NCBI GenBank assembly: GCA_963969395.1
Contig: OZ017795.1
Location: 6,324,001 to 6,388,000 of the forward strand
Source of the DNA: Pseudoscleropodium purum
Lineage: Eukaryota; Streptophyta; Bryopsida; Hypnales; Brachytheciaceae
Length of the DNA: 64,000 nt
Direction: 5' to 3'
Shown here piece after piece: positions 1 through 11,945 of this stretch (positions within the stretch are counted from its first letter, which is position 1; each line of letters starts with the position of its first letter). Below the pieces are notes generated by a model, which made no database searches, was not told the DNA's origin, and saw only the letters and a list, made by a program, of their open reading frames with translations. The position numbers were made by a program, and so were the translations under genes.

Positions 1-3000
1 TGCAATCACATAACCCTATCTAAATTCTCATTTACCTCCCAAGGAGACAAAAGCTCTTTCAAGCGTTAAATCATTATTCATTAGAGAATATTGAACTTGC
101 CTTTTGAGTATTGTAATTATTCTTTTGGTCCCTCCCTTTGCTTGTAGGTTTCAACTATTAAATTGTCTTGCTTAAGTCTTATTTGTACTATATTTTTCTA
201 ATAGAATTCTTTTCTCATTTCTTGCACCTAAAATACAAAATTAATAAATCTTATTGCAAAGCACAATTTTTATTAGCCCTAAAATGTTAGACAATCCACA
301 AGTGACCACTTGATGACTTTCTAAATCACTGTAGAAATGAAGAATGTGCCTATTGGTTCATAAATTAGATCATTTTTGATAGAGTACCTTCATGATATGT
401 TTCTTTTTTCTAGGATTGAAGATACCAAATAAGTGCACTTTGTGGATGAAATGATGAATTGAATTGCACTTCTTGTTGCACAAAGTCTAAAAACATGTTT
501 TTTTGAACCCCTATGTGATTTTTGTCCCTAACTTTGCATTGGAGACTTTGAATCTCAAACAAATTTTTGGAGATAAAAGTTAGCTTGATTTATGAAATTT
601 TCTTAGTTCAAAGTTTCTTGAAAAAAGTTATTTTACTACGCCTACATGAGGTCTAAAGTTCTACATTAAACACAATTCTTGCATTTGACTTAATTAGGTA
701 TGAACGGTTGAGCTCTTACTAATCTTAATTCAAATATCCCACATGGGTTGCTTTACTTCCCATCATCCCACTTGTATAAATAGATTGCCTACAGATTCTC
801 TGAGTATAACATTTAGAGTGACATCCAAAATGGTATGTAGTGATGACCAAAAATATCTAATACATTAGATTCTTTCTAGTTGGATCCCCCTAATTTCTTA
901 TTTGGGCAGCCACCATTCTTGTGTAATGGTCGCTCGACCATATCATATTGATAAGAAATGCCAGCAGTTGCTAAAATCTTCATTTGTTGAAGTTCTGCAT
1001 GTTAATATTATGGAATACATTTGTTGTGGTGGGCCAGCGATATCAAAGTGATTAATGGCTTTAAGAGTGTTTCTACGACGATGCTACCTTGGCTGCCATG
1101 TAGGTTCGGTAGCTAATTTATCAGTCAGGTGGGAACGGTCCCTTAGAAAGTTTACAAAGCCATTAGTTTGTCAAGCCCAGAGCTTAAGGACTTGCTTGTT
1201 TAAGGTACTTACAATTGCCATTTCGATCAATCTGCCCTTGATTTTTTGAGAGCAGAACTCAACTCTGGGAACACTCTGTTTCTCATGTTGTAATGCTGCT
1301 GGAAGACTAAGTTAAGCGCTGTTGTGTGCATGCTACGGTTCATGTCAAAAATCAATTTGCTACAACTGCTGTGCTGTTCTGAACTAAGATACTTGGATAC
1401 TTTAGTAGTCACTGGGAACAAGAACACTATGGTGATCTCATCACATCACCCAACATGCAACCATGTTTACTGTTTGGCTAATGTTGTAGTGTTCTTAAAT
1501 TTCACATTGGTTTGATTTTTTCCTTTGTGAAAACAATAGCAAGTTGTCAATGCATTTTGGACACCGAGTGCACCTCACTAACATCCCATTGGGTTGTTTT
1601 GTTCTTGGGACAAGTAAGACAAGTGAGGTCCACTACTTTTTGGAGTATTTTTTATGCACTTCAGAAACTTCTATACTACATTCTCATGCAAGCTTAAGTA
1701 CCTGGAATGAGCAGATGATGATATACTTTTTGCAAACTATGGATTAGTATAATTCCATCGTGGAGAGATCAGATATACGTATGTTTTGTTTGGCAAGAAT
1801 TGCCCCCGTGATGCATGAAGCAAAGTTTGTCTAGTAGCCAAAGAAACTTGCATGTATCTTGATCTAGTTCAAATTTCTCATTTTTAGAAGCTTAGGAATG
1901 ATGCCGATACAAGTTAGGCCTAGATCTATTATGATTTAAGGTTCAAACTCTATATGAATAGAACCAAATTGGATTAGTGCATATTTTCAAGATGTTTCCA
2001 ACAAAAAATCAATTTTAGCTTTTTATTTTGTTTTTATTTTTAAGAATTGTTTGGCACATGAAATAGTATGCCCAACAAACTTTTAAAAAGAACACAATGG
2101 AAAAAATTGAAAATGGATATTACATGTGATATTAAACATTAGTACTACAAATACCAATAATTTAAAGAATTAAAAAATGGATATAGGAGGAGGTTTACTT
2201 AGGGATTAGCCAACACTTTCTTGGCAATTACAAATGACATACTAATGGTTGTAACAATGGCACAAGGCATTCTAGTCTATATTGTTAAAATATGTGATTG
2301 TATGTATATGTGATTGTATATATATATATCTGTGTGTGTATGTGCTTCTCATGACGTCAAGATCTGAACAATCAAAAGGGCAATTGGAGCTTGTTTGGTA
2401 CCATTAAAAAGTCCTTGGCCTAGGAGGGGTGAACAATTGAAAGTTTACAGTGTTCCAATTGATGGGGGGAAAGATATTGAATTTCCAAGTTTTTATTTCA
2501 TTGGAAATTAGAAAATTGAAAGAAAATTCTCTCAATGACATTTACATTACAAAAAGTTTACTAATATTGAATTTTGAAATTTTAGTCAATAGCAACAATG
2601 TTGTTGAGAGATTAATTTTAATTTTTCTTAAAAGATTGTGTATGTTTGAGTGCTTGTAATGGTGAATGTCAAAGCAAAAGTTGAAGGGAAAGAATGCATT
2701 GTTAGTTATCTCACATGGCCTTCTATGAGTGAAAACCTAAAATATGACTATGATGCCCCTTCTATGGGTGAAATTTTTTGATTTAGAAGTTTTGTTTCTT
2801 CCGTAGCTCTCCACAATTGGTTTTGTCTTTGATTATCCACCCATATGCATGCATAATCATGCTTGTAAAGATACTCTATAAATTCTAGAGATTCTAGGTA
2901 TTGCTTTAGGATTGGTTGTTGAAGGGCTTGGAGTGCTTGGACATGGCAAGGGCGGGTATCATTTTAAGGTTGGTCATAGCAACCCACCTCTGCTCCATTG

Positions 3001-3439
3001 TCCATGTTTGTCCAATGTAATGAAATTTGGAGTTTTGTTTCAAAATTGACATGTTTTTTTAATGAGGAGAATTGTAGCCTTTGCAAATATGAAGTTGAAG
3101 GAAAATGAATGGTGATAATTTGATATCAAAGGAAATGAACTAGGAGATTTTATTGAGGTGGTGATGCAATTGATGTCCTTGCCTCCCTTGATTCATCGGA
3201 AAACTTCCCAATGGAACATTGGGATCTTGAGTTTGATTCCATAGTCATAGGATATGTCCTCAAAAGTTGGTTTACTACGTAGGTTAAGTTAATCATTTGC
3301 CCAATTCATGCCATCTTCCTTGTCATCCATGCATTTTTTTCGAGCGAATTTTTGCTCAAAAGAGATAAAAAAAAATTTAGAAGGAAATACTTGGCAAGAT
3401 TTCATTCTTCCTTTTTGAAGAATGAAATCTCTAAATTGC
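1..3439. other. AT-rich intergenic DNA, no gene recognised
   Basis: No reading frame here exceeds about 70 codons and none resembles a known domain. The stretch 1000-1750 is somewhat richer in G and C than its surroundings and holds several overlapping short frames on both strands. It could be an old repeat or a non-coding exon, but nothing decides this. Confidence 0.5.
2291..2345. repeat. TA/TG microsatellite
   Basis: A short duplicated phrase (TATGTGATTGTATG) runs into (TA)n and then (TG)n. It is simple-sequence DNA with no gene nearby. Confidence 0.8.
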
Positions 3440-3950
3440 TACCAAATCTTGGATGGGATCACTCTATTTAGGATTAATGTGAATGATTTCGGATGAATAA
3501 ATGTATTGTCATCCACACCTTGCAGCAGATTTCCTCCATTTCCATGGATGTCAATAGCTTTGTCACTCCAGTGAGGATCGCTTTCTGCACTGCCTGGAAT
3601 AAATGAAACGAAAAATACCTTAGGCTTCCCTCCTTGGCCCTTCAGAGTCCAGTTCCGACCCCTCCCCCAACTGCCGGGACAGACAGAGAGACAGACAGAC
3701 AACTGAATTTTCCGTCTTGTCGCCAGTCCCTCCCTCCCTCCCTCGGTCTCCTCAGGATCCGTGCCTTCGCTGAAGAGGATTCTGCCCTGCCGGGGGTCGG
3801 TGAAGACTGAGGAGAACATGCATTATTGCTTATTGCATTATCGAACGTGGGAGACGACGTGGAGGCTCTCGACCCTACTTACTAGTTACTACTGTATCTT
3901 ACTTCGGGAGGAGGTTCCGCGCGAAAATAAATACATAACTATAAGCTTAA
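3440..3950. repeat. GC-rich body of dispersed repeat R2, copy 1
   Basis: An abrupt GC-rich island in AT-rich DNA. It contains purine/pyrimidine tracts (CAGACAGA-type and CCCTCCCTCC) and a phrase around 3578-3600 (TTTCTGCACTGCC, then AAATGAAA) that recurs near 32065-32090. The upstream 3440-3575 region also resembles 31950-32065, including the words TTTC and CATCCA and a GGATGAATAAAT phrase. A 126-codon frame on the minus strand has low-complexity composition and no recognisable domain, so it is not called a gene. The block runs directly into an R2 tail. Confidence 0.55.
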
Positions 3951-4093
3951 AGTGTGCCCTGTGCCGTTGCCACAGTTAAAATAAAAGTAAAGTAAAAGTA
4001 ATTCTCTGATTTTTTAATTCATATGAAGAGCTTCAAAATTCAATAACTTTGACATCGTGAGCCCTCAAATAAAACAAAACAACTTAAGGTATG
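3951..4093 (+). repeat. R2 tail copy 1
   Basis: Starts AGTGTGCCCTGTGCCGTTGCC, continues through an AAAATAAAAGTAA-type stretch and an AATTCAATAACTTTGACA phrase, and ends TTAAGGTATG. The same ordered phrases recur at 8551, 26833 and 27187 on the plus strand and at 55431 on the minus strand. Confidence 0.7.
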
Positions 4094-5184
4094 GGTAATA
4101 CTCCATTTTTGGGTGCAAATACTATAAGTAATAGTACATTAGTGGAATTTAGCTAGGGTGAACCGTCCCCCCTTGCTCCTCCCCAATTTTATCCCTAGAG
4201 AAAACATGAAATTTTTAACTTTCCACCCACGAAAAGTAAAGTGAGTGACACCAAAATCATGTACTTCTATTGAAAGGGTGATCCTATAGCATCCAATAAT
4301 AAGAAAGGGTTGAGAGAGCAATTAGGAATTAGTAAATTAGCAATGTGGAGATTAAAATCTTTGTATTGACTATTGGTGAGAGTATTGAGACAAAAAAAAG
4401 TGTCACTATTCATGATAGTAGATAGTAGTTTAGTGGTTGTATCAAAGTGCACATGTTATTCTATTTGAGCTAATTAATTAAATACTTTTAAGGCAATAAT
4501 CGATGGCATTTTAGTATGAATTGGAGATTTAGCTAATTGATGAAGTTCACAAAATACATTGTATATGGATCATTAGTTTCAAGGGTTTAAATTTAGGAGA
4601 TGTTGAAAATATATTATGGAATTAGGGGGAGATTAGTAGAAAGTGGTAGCTTATTTATGGGTGAAGCAATATGTATGTTGTAAATTGTATTGCAATGTTA
4701 TTGATGAAGTATTAGGTGTTTTTTTCATAGTTGATTGTAGTAGTGTAAATTTGGCTTTGAATATTGAGAAGAATAGGATATGTATGCTCCCTTTGAAATG
4801 ACTATAAATGGTTTAGTTACCCATCCATGAATTGCAATATTTTGTAGGAGTGGTTGATATTTATCTTATCTAAAGTAATTGGATTTAATAAACAAGTAGT
4901 CATTGTAGTATGTGAATTCAAATAAATGAATTTACTATTGTTTGTATGGATTGCTTCCAAGAGGGTTTTGAAATGGTATAGTGTGTATGCATAGTATGTC
5001 AAAGCATAATTTTGCACTACAATTTTGCATTGTATTATAGTGGTACATGAATATGGAAGTAACCATAGTGGTACTATATAGTTGGGTGGGCCTATTGTGA
5101 ACTTTTAGGTCATTGTGTATAGTTATACTTACTGGATTCACAAATTTTATTCCCACTACTAGACATTTGAACCCACACACAAGG
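4094..5184. other. AT-rich intergenic DNA, nothing recognised
   Basis: Only short frames and no visible structure. Confidence 0.5.
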
Positions 5185-5270
5185 TGAACCGACCTATTAC
5201 TACCAGCCTACCCAATTCCACCATCATGTATCCATGGGATTGGGTAGGTTGGTGGTACTAGTCTAGTTCA
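5185..5270 (+). ncRNA. Long foldback: miRNA-precursor-like hairpin or tiny MITE
   Basis: Left arm 5185-5220 and right arm 5235-5270 are inverted copies of 36 nt separated by a 14-nt loop. Twenty-eight of 36 positions match. As plus-strand RNA, four more would be G-U wobble pairs, giving about 32 of 36 paired; the minus-strand transcript would pair slightly less well. The arms share CCTACCCAAT. No target-site duplication is obvious. A plant miRNA precursor or a very short foldback transposon are both possible, and there is no evidence of transcription. Confidence 0.35.
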
Positions 5271-6004
5271 ACACAACTATGTTAGAATCAACATAACTAT
5301 GTTGAATTTGTTTGAATCAAGATATATGAACCAACTAAACAATGTTGGTTTAGTGCCTTTTCCAAGTAGTATCCAAATGTATTTTAGTCAATTTAGTTTT
5401 GAAAAAAATGTATATATTACAAGCCCTTAAAAGTAAAACAATATAGCTTCCTACTATAAAACCCTTCGGGAAGATTTTTCTTATCCTTTTGAATGTTCGG
5501 AAGATTCTCTTAATTCCTTATATGGTTCCAGTGACAATCTAATAGTATCCCTTTAAGTTGTCAAATAATGAATGTGCCTTTTGCCATGTATAAAAGCCAT
5601 TTCATTGGATTTATAAGATGGAAACTTTTAAATCCAATTTCAATCCTTTGAAATTTAATTTTACACTTTGTATAAGTTTTCATACTAGAGGATGGAAAAG
5701 AACAAATTTTTGCCGAGACTAAGGCTCCAAATCCCACTCTAAATTTGGTTGGCTAAATAATGCGTCTACTAAATTGGGTTGGTTGATGACAAGATTAGTA
5801 TCTCTTGAAAAAATGCATCTTGCTTGCCAAACACCTCCGTGCCCTAAAATCCCCTAGTTGTTGGATGAAATAAGAAATAAAATAAAATACCCTAGATACC
5901 ATCCATTTTTTTTTGCGAAATTTTAGGAGGACTGTTGAATCTCAAAAAGGGAGCCGTTGGATGTTTGTTATTGGATTTGTCAAGAATCAATGGCCATTGC
6001 TTCT
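5271..6004. other. AT-rich intergenic DNA, nothing recognised
   Basis: No supported gene. Short frames only. Confidence 0.5.
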
Positions 6005-6425
6005 GGATATAAATATGCATATGGATACAAATACGAATATGGATACGTAAGACATATAGGGATATATAATATAGTCTTGGATATGGATATATAAGATGTA
6101 TATGGATACATAATATAGTCTTGGATATGGATATATAAGATGTATATGGATACATAATACATATATGGATATAGAAGATGTATATGGATACATAATACAT
6201 ATATGGATATAGAAGATGTATATGGATACATAATGCATATATGGATATAGAAGATGTATATGGATACATAATGCATATATGGATATAGAAGATGTATATG
6301 GATACATAATACATATATGGATATAGAAGATGTATATGGATACATAATACATATATGGATATAGAAGATGTATATGGATACATAATACATATATGGATAT
6401 AGAAGATGTATATGGATGTATAATA
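6005..6425. repeat. 38-bp minisatellite
   Basis: Near-identical units begin GATGTATATGGATACATAAT at 6139, 6177, 6215, 6253, 6291, 6329, 6367 and 6405, an exact 38-bp spacing. More diverged GGATA-rich units lie upstream from about 6005. Because 38 is not a multiple of three and the unit lacks minus-strand stops, all three minus frames stay open and spell Tyr/Ile/His-rich repeats. These are artefacts of the repeat rather than proteins. There are no spacers, so it is not a CRISPR array. Confidence 0.92.
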
Positions 6426-7846
6426 TAGATACCGGATACAACAATATATCCCATATCAATTGCATTTGAAGTTGCAATCTGAAATTACAAATAAGGGGGT
6501 TGGGGTTGGGAATTAAAAAAAATCTTATCAGAAGATGCCACATATACAAGTAAATCACCTCTTAGCCACATTTAAATCACCTAGTAATGGAATTGTCACC
6601 GTAGCTCACTATGTGTTCAAAAGACAAATACATTGTGGGCCTTCCATTATGAAAAAAGGTAAACAAATAGAAATATGCCTAGTAGAACTCAATTCTCAAG
6701 CAAGTCAACAAATGGGTAGTTTGATTTTTTAGAGTTGCAAAAGTTAGTCTTTTTTTAATACAACTCAAGCAACCATTAACTATAATTTTTTGAAAATTCA
6801 CCCAAGTAGTAGGAAAATTATAATAAAAAAAAGTTAAGAGTGTGAATTTGTTCTTAGATGATATGCAAATTTTTAAAAAGCCTTGATATTCAAAAGGATC
6901 CAAATAAAAAATCCTAGGGTTCCATCAAGTTTACCTAGAACTTTGGTATTCCAATGACTAAATTTCCTAAAGGCATTTAAAGTCCAAATCAAAGGCAAAA
7001 GGAGTTTTTTCTTCACTTTTTTTGCTTCTTTAGACACATCAGCAAGATCAAGTTCCTTAGAATGTGAAGATTTCATCTTTACCAATTTTTAAATGCTAAT
7101 ATTTTTTATACTCAAACTTTATGAGTCTACTTGATTGAGAGAAAGGAATCATGAGATCTATCATATTAGCATGGGCCTTTTGAATCCAATGGTATAATCC
7201 ATTTGGCAATTAGAGTTTTTTCCAAAAGTTAGATTTTAGTACAAAAGGGGTTGATTTTGAGTTTTATTTTACTTCGTATCAAAGTCTTGAGGTTGTTTGG
7301 GAAGCAAGACTATTCATTTGATGCTTTTTGACAGTTTTTTTTGTTAACAAGTATATAAATAGGCTCTCTAAGTGTCCCATAACACACTCATTCTCATTTT
7401 ATACTATAATTTATATTACTATTAGTTGAATCTTTGAACTCCTAGAGTTGAACTTTTGTGAAAGTTGTTTTATTGAATTTTTAGACTTAGACTTCCATAG
7501 GGCTTCATATTAAGTTTATTTTGAAATCTTCTAGGTGTTCGAGGTACATAAATTAATTGTTGAGGTATTGCTTGCTAACTTTGTTATCTCAGCACTTTTA
7601 TGATAAAATTTGAAAAAAACTTGATTTTAAAAGTTGAAAACCTTAGAGGCTACAAATTTTTAGTATAAATGAATATTTTTACAAAGAACACAACTATCAA
7701 TACTACTCAAAGAGGAGGGTCTCTATAAACATAGTTGGTATAAATATTCATCGAGAATAAAAAATTACAGCATTGTTTTTTCTTGAAACAAATGAAACTG
7801 AATTTTATTGCGATTCATACCATTTTAAAATCAACTAGTGTACTAA
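6426..7846. other. AT-rich intergenic DNA, nothing recognised
   Basis: Frames of 74 codons or fewer on both strands, without recognisable motifs. Confidence 0.5.
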
Positions 7847-7879
7847 GTGCCAGTACTAAGTACAGTTTTTGACGTGGTA

Positions 7880-8248
7880 ATGAGTGATCCATTCTTAAAA
7901 AGGTTCTCTGGAAAAAAGGACCCTTTGAGACTTGCCTCCAAAAAAAGGACAAGAGCTCTTCTAGTTGAGGACAATCATTGTGATTTCATTAATAATAATC
8001 AAGTATTATACTTACTTCAGTTGTTTGGTAAAATGTACAAAAGGATTAGAAGTTATGAGATTTATATTCTTAAAAATGTTTTGTTTTACTTTTTCCAGGG
8101 GGTAAAATTTAATTCTGTCCTGCTCAGGCTGAGAACTGAATTCCGGAGGCTCTCCACTAGCTCAGCTCATGCTCAGTCAGTGACTGAAGCCCTCATTCAA
8201 AATTTCAAATTAAAAGCTGTCAGCGGTGATTTGACTTTCAGTTTGTAG
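7880..8248 (+). CDS. Unrecognised small ORF, doubtful
   Basis: From the first ATG (7880) this frame encodes 122 residues. It is basic in the N-terminal part (KKDPLRL, SKKRTR), has a hydrophobic middle (NVLFYFFQGV) and ends in a Ser/Ala-rich segment. No domain is recognised. The middle sits across a pyrimidine tract ending CAG at about 8098, which would also serve as a splice acceptor, and the last 150 bases are GC-richer, like the R2 bodies. It is longer than most chance frames nearby but has no further support. It may be a chance frame or a repeat remnant. Confidence 0.12.
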   Translation: MSDPFLKRFSGKKDPLRLASKKRTRALLVEDNHCDFINNNQVLYLLQLFGKMYKRIRSYEIYILKNVLFYFFQGVKFNSVLLRLRTEFRRLSTSSAHAQSVTEALIQNFKLKAVSGDLTFSL

Positions 8249-8550
8249 AATACATTAGTAAGCCAATTCAAATCTTTTCGGACACTACTCAGTTAAGCAG
8301 AGTGAGGCAAACCCAATTCAAAGTGGTCCAAAAGCAGAGGAAGAATTGTAGACCACATCACTTCATTTGTTTCAAAAAATAGAAATGACTAATTTTTATT
8401 GGTCTAAGAAGAAATTAAATAAGAAATAAGAAAAAGAACTTAGGATCAAAGAAACTTAAGTGTTTGCAATACTAATTACAAACTTTCACACTAAATGCCA
8501 ACAACATTGTTAGTAATACCACCTCTAAATGTCAACATCAATATTGCTCA

Positions 8551-8787
8551 TGTGCCTTGGGTTGTAGCTACAGTCAAAATAGAAGTAAAAAAGATTTTTT
8601 CGTTTGTTCATTTAGAAACTTTCAGGCTATAGATTCAAATGTCACAAAACAAAGCCCATGCATCCCTTTTTGCCAAGTACTTTCCAACAATACCAAAACG
8701 CAATTAGGAGATGCACCATCTAGGAGATCTCACCATAACAAAAAAAATAAAACCAAAAAACCCAAAAAAAACCTAACTTTAGGTATG
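8551..8787 (+). repeat. R2 tail copy 2
   Basis: Shares the R2 order of phrases: TGTGCC...GCTACAGTCAAAATA, then ACAAAGCCCATGCA, GCCAAGTACTTTCC, an AGATCTCACCATAACAAA-type phrase and a terminal TTTAGGTATG. It lacks an adjacent strongly GC-rich body. Confidence 0.65.
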
Positions 8788-9420
8788 GATGTATTTGTAA
8801 TTTTTAAAAGTGTTTGTGGTAAAATGTAGTGTACAGAATGTCATAAATACAACCAATGGTATCAATATTGAATGTCAACCTAAACACTATTTGTCAATTA
8901 TGTGAGAATCAAAGTGAGTATAGGTACAAGATAAAGTAACAATGAATATTATTATTAGTGTAGTGGGAGGAGAGAAATGAGGTGCTCCATTTTCTTGTAA
9001 TGTGAAGGGGGCTTACATATGAGTTCAGTGGGCAGCTTTGTGCTGATTAAAGTAATAAAACAAAATAGACTCCACTCATTGTCTTGCCATCATCAGTAAG
9101 AGGAAAAAGAGGATTCCATGTTTCACCTATATTGGTGGACAACTTCATTGGTTGAGACATGTCAATCTTATAGGAATCAAGATATGTGGAATTCTTTTTG
9201 TATTACTCTCCACCTACTAGGTCCACATGGAAGTGCAATTGCTACTTGAACTTGTAGCACCTCTTGTAAAGTTAATTTACCCACTAACCAATACATGTAA
9301 GATGGCTTTGAAAAGGATCTTTGTAAGAAGTAAACAATCACAAAATTGAAATCATTGAGATTGTTTCTTTCATAGTAAAACAAAGCCATCAAACAAATTC
9401 ACAAAAATGCTCATACAAAC
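8788..9420. other. AT-rich intergenic DNA, nothing recognised
   Basis: No supported feature. Confidence 0.5.
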
Positions 9421-9423
9421 TTA

Positions 9424-9968
9424 GGGCCACTTTACACCTAGTGGCCGGACCAATTTGCCTTGAGGCCAATTGCACCAAATTTCAGCGTCATTTGGCCTAG
9501 AGGCTGGTCTCAACTATTTAATATAATAAGATTGTAATTGGGGCTAATTTCTCTAAGTGTAAAGGCCTTGAGGCCAAAAAGTTGGGCCAATTTTAAAAAT
9601 ACGAGAAGGAGGGAGAAGAAGGCTGAAATTTTCAAGGCCACTTTAGACCTAAAGGCCGATTGCTCCAAATCCAATGAATTTGATTTGTTGAAAAAAAATA
9701 ATATTTCAAAAAATAATTTTTTAAATTGAAATTTGACATTGGTTCCTAGGCCAAGAATTGGCCTCCTATTTTTGGTTCACTCAATTTAGCAAGCTTGGGC
9801 TGTGTCAAATCATATCTTTTTTGAATAAAAAATTTATTGCACCAAATTGGCCCAACCTCTAAGTATAAAAGGAGTTAGGACTAATTTCAACATTTTGCCC
9901 AATCACAAGTGAGGATTCTTGGCCTTTGATACACTGAATTCACCCAACTTTTAGATGTAAAGCAGCCC
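9424..9968. mobile_element. Harbinger/Tourist-like MITE
   Basis: The left end GGGCCACTTTACACCTA and the inverted right end GGGCTGCTTTACATCTA match at 14 of 17 positions. Both are flanked by TTA (9421-9423 and 9969-9971), the target preference of PIF/Harbinger elements. The 545-bp interior is rich in GGCC-containing palindromic phrases such as AAGGCCTTGAGGCC. It has no transposase, so it is non-autonomous. Confidence 0.7.
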
Positions 9969-9971
9969 TTA

Positions 9972-10969
9972 TATACAAATGCACCTTGATTAGCAACATT
10001 CAAACAAATTAGAAAGAAACCTTTTTTGTAATGACAATATGGTTACAATTAATGAATTAAACCTTAATATGTTCCAATCCTAATTTTGTATCCAAAAAAT
10101 TGCATCTAGATTGTCGTTTTTATGATCCTTTTTGTAGATTCCAATCAACATGCATTGACCAATCAAATTTTAGTATGGCATTATATTTGGGCACTCCGCA
10201 AGGTTTGATTTAAAAAAAAAGTGATATGTGCATTGGATGATATTGGATGGCTATTCAATATTAAAAAAACTCAAGCTTCTAAATGGTTGCTAATATTAAT
10301 ACCACAATTTCTTAGTAGTTTGGGCAATTTTCTACTGAAGTTTTGATTAAAGTGCAAAAAATAGTTCAGTAGTCCAAAAAATAATATATTAAAATTGATT
10401 TTTTTAAATATAATAAAAATATAAGTTAGGCATTCATCAAAAGTTGTTCTTACAATTTTGGGATGGTTGTTGCTACTTTCATCAAAGGCGTTTACATTCA
10501 CATAAGCCTTGTATCAATCTCTTAACCCTAAAATTTCACATACTTTCTCTATCAAGGCTTTCTTAAACATTAGTGTTTTTTGTATGTGAAAGATATATTT
10601 TCATTATGAGAGATTGTGCTTTGAATATTTTGAACCTTGAACCTTGAGCTTGTGAGCTTGAAAACTTGTGAGCTTCAAATTTGCGAGGTATTGAGTTTGT
10701 TATTTGGATTTTGGACCTATAACCTCAGTTTAGGAATTGAAGATTTTTACAACTAGTGAACTTAGGAGAATATGTTCATTTGCCTAAAATAGAGTGGGAT
10801 GCTTCAAATGTTCACCAAATACCTTATTCATTCATCCTATCCATTTTTTCTTTTTGTTTCCTTTTAGTTGTGATTCTATCACCCTCCAAAAATTAAAAAT
10901 TTTCCTTTGAGAATTTTGAGGTTTGGAAGTAAAAAAAAAATTCAAACTTTTTTCAAATTTTTATTTTTT
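9972..10969. other. AT-rich intergenic DNA, nothing recognised
   Basis: Contains a small run of TGAGCTTG-like phrases near 10630-10680 but no gene. Confidence 0.5.
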
Positions 10970-11945
10970 TTGTCATGACTTCATCACCCCTGCGAGGCCC
11001 CTTGAGGAGTCTGAGGTTTGGGACTCTCAAAAAGAATTCAAAATTATTATATTAATTTAATATTATTATTACAACTCCATCGCCCCTAAAAACTCTCCTA
11101 GTATAGAGAGGTCTCTTGGAGGGTTGAGAATTTGAGACTCTCAAAAATATATTCAACTAAATTTTTTTTCCTATTTTTTCTATTTTTCTATTTTACTTTT
11201 TAAAATTGTGATTTCATCACCTCTAGAAACCCCATTCGGTACCTAGAAGCCCCTTGTAGGGTTTGGAATTTGAGACTTTCAAAAACAAATTCATTTTTAT
11301 TTATTTAAAAGAAAATTGTGACTCTATTACCTCTAAAAAAATCTCTTGGTATTGAGAAGATCCTTGTGGATTTTGGAATTTGAAACTCTAAAAATTGTTT
11401 TTTACCAAAATATTAATTTTTTCTTCAATTTCTTTTCTTCTTTTCTTTGCCAAAAATCCTACATCTTGAAAGACAATTTGGTAGTTATAGGATTTGGGAC
11501 TCTAAGAAAAATTCAAATTTTTTTCCTTGATTTTTCTACCTCTGGAAATCCCTCTTAGTGTTGAGAAGGCCCTCATGGATTAGGAGTTTGGCATTCTTAA
11601 AACTTTTTTTTCAGGCTTTTTTTCTTGTAATTCTGTGGCCCCAAGAAACTTGTCTCATTACTAATATGCCCCTTGGTGGGTTTGAGGTTTAGAACTTTCA
11701 AAACCTTTTTTGAAGCTTTCTTTAAGATTTCTTTTTCTCCTTTTTTTTGGTCACAAATCCATCACTTTAAGAGGCCCTCTATGGGGTTTAGGGTTTGAGA
11801 CTCCTAAAACTTCTTTTTTTCAATATTTTTTTCAATGATTTTTGTATGTGCATGATGTATGTGCATGACTCCATCACACACAAAAACTCTTTTGGCACCA
11901 AGAGGGCCCTTGGGGTTTAGGGGGATTGGAACATTCTAAAAATTT
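10970..11945. repeat. Decayed tandem array, unit about 114 bp
   Basis: A phrase of the type TTTGAGACTCTCAAAAA recurs in one orientation at about 11017, 11131, 11269, 11379, 11493, 11587, 11688, 11793 and 11926, so the spacing is roughly 94-138 bp. Each copy is preceded by a CATCACCCCTA-like and a CCCCTTG(A/T)GGGTTT-like phrase and followed by a T-rich tract of variable length. Units are strongly diverged, so the array is old. No coding sense is seen. Confidence 0.75.

Noticed and set aside
3439..3819. 126-codon minus frame
   Set aside because: Lies in an R2 body; simple-repeat residues and no recognisable domain.
6139..6420. CRISPR-like array
   Set aside because: Units abut without unique spacers and the DNA is plant-like.
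5892..6558. Three overlapping 155-192-codon minus frames
   Set aside because: They are translations of the 38-bp minisatellite, which lacks minus-strand stops in every frame.
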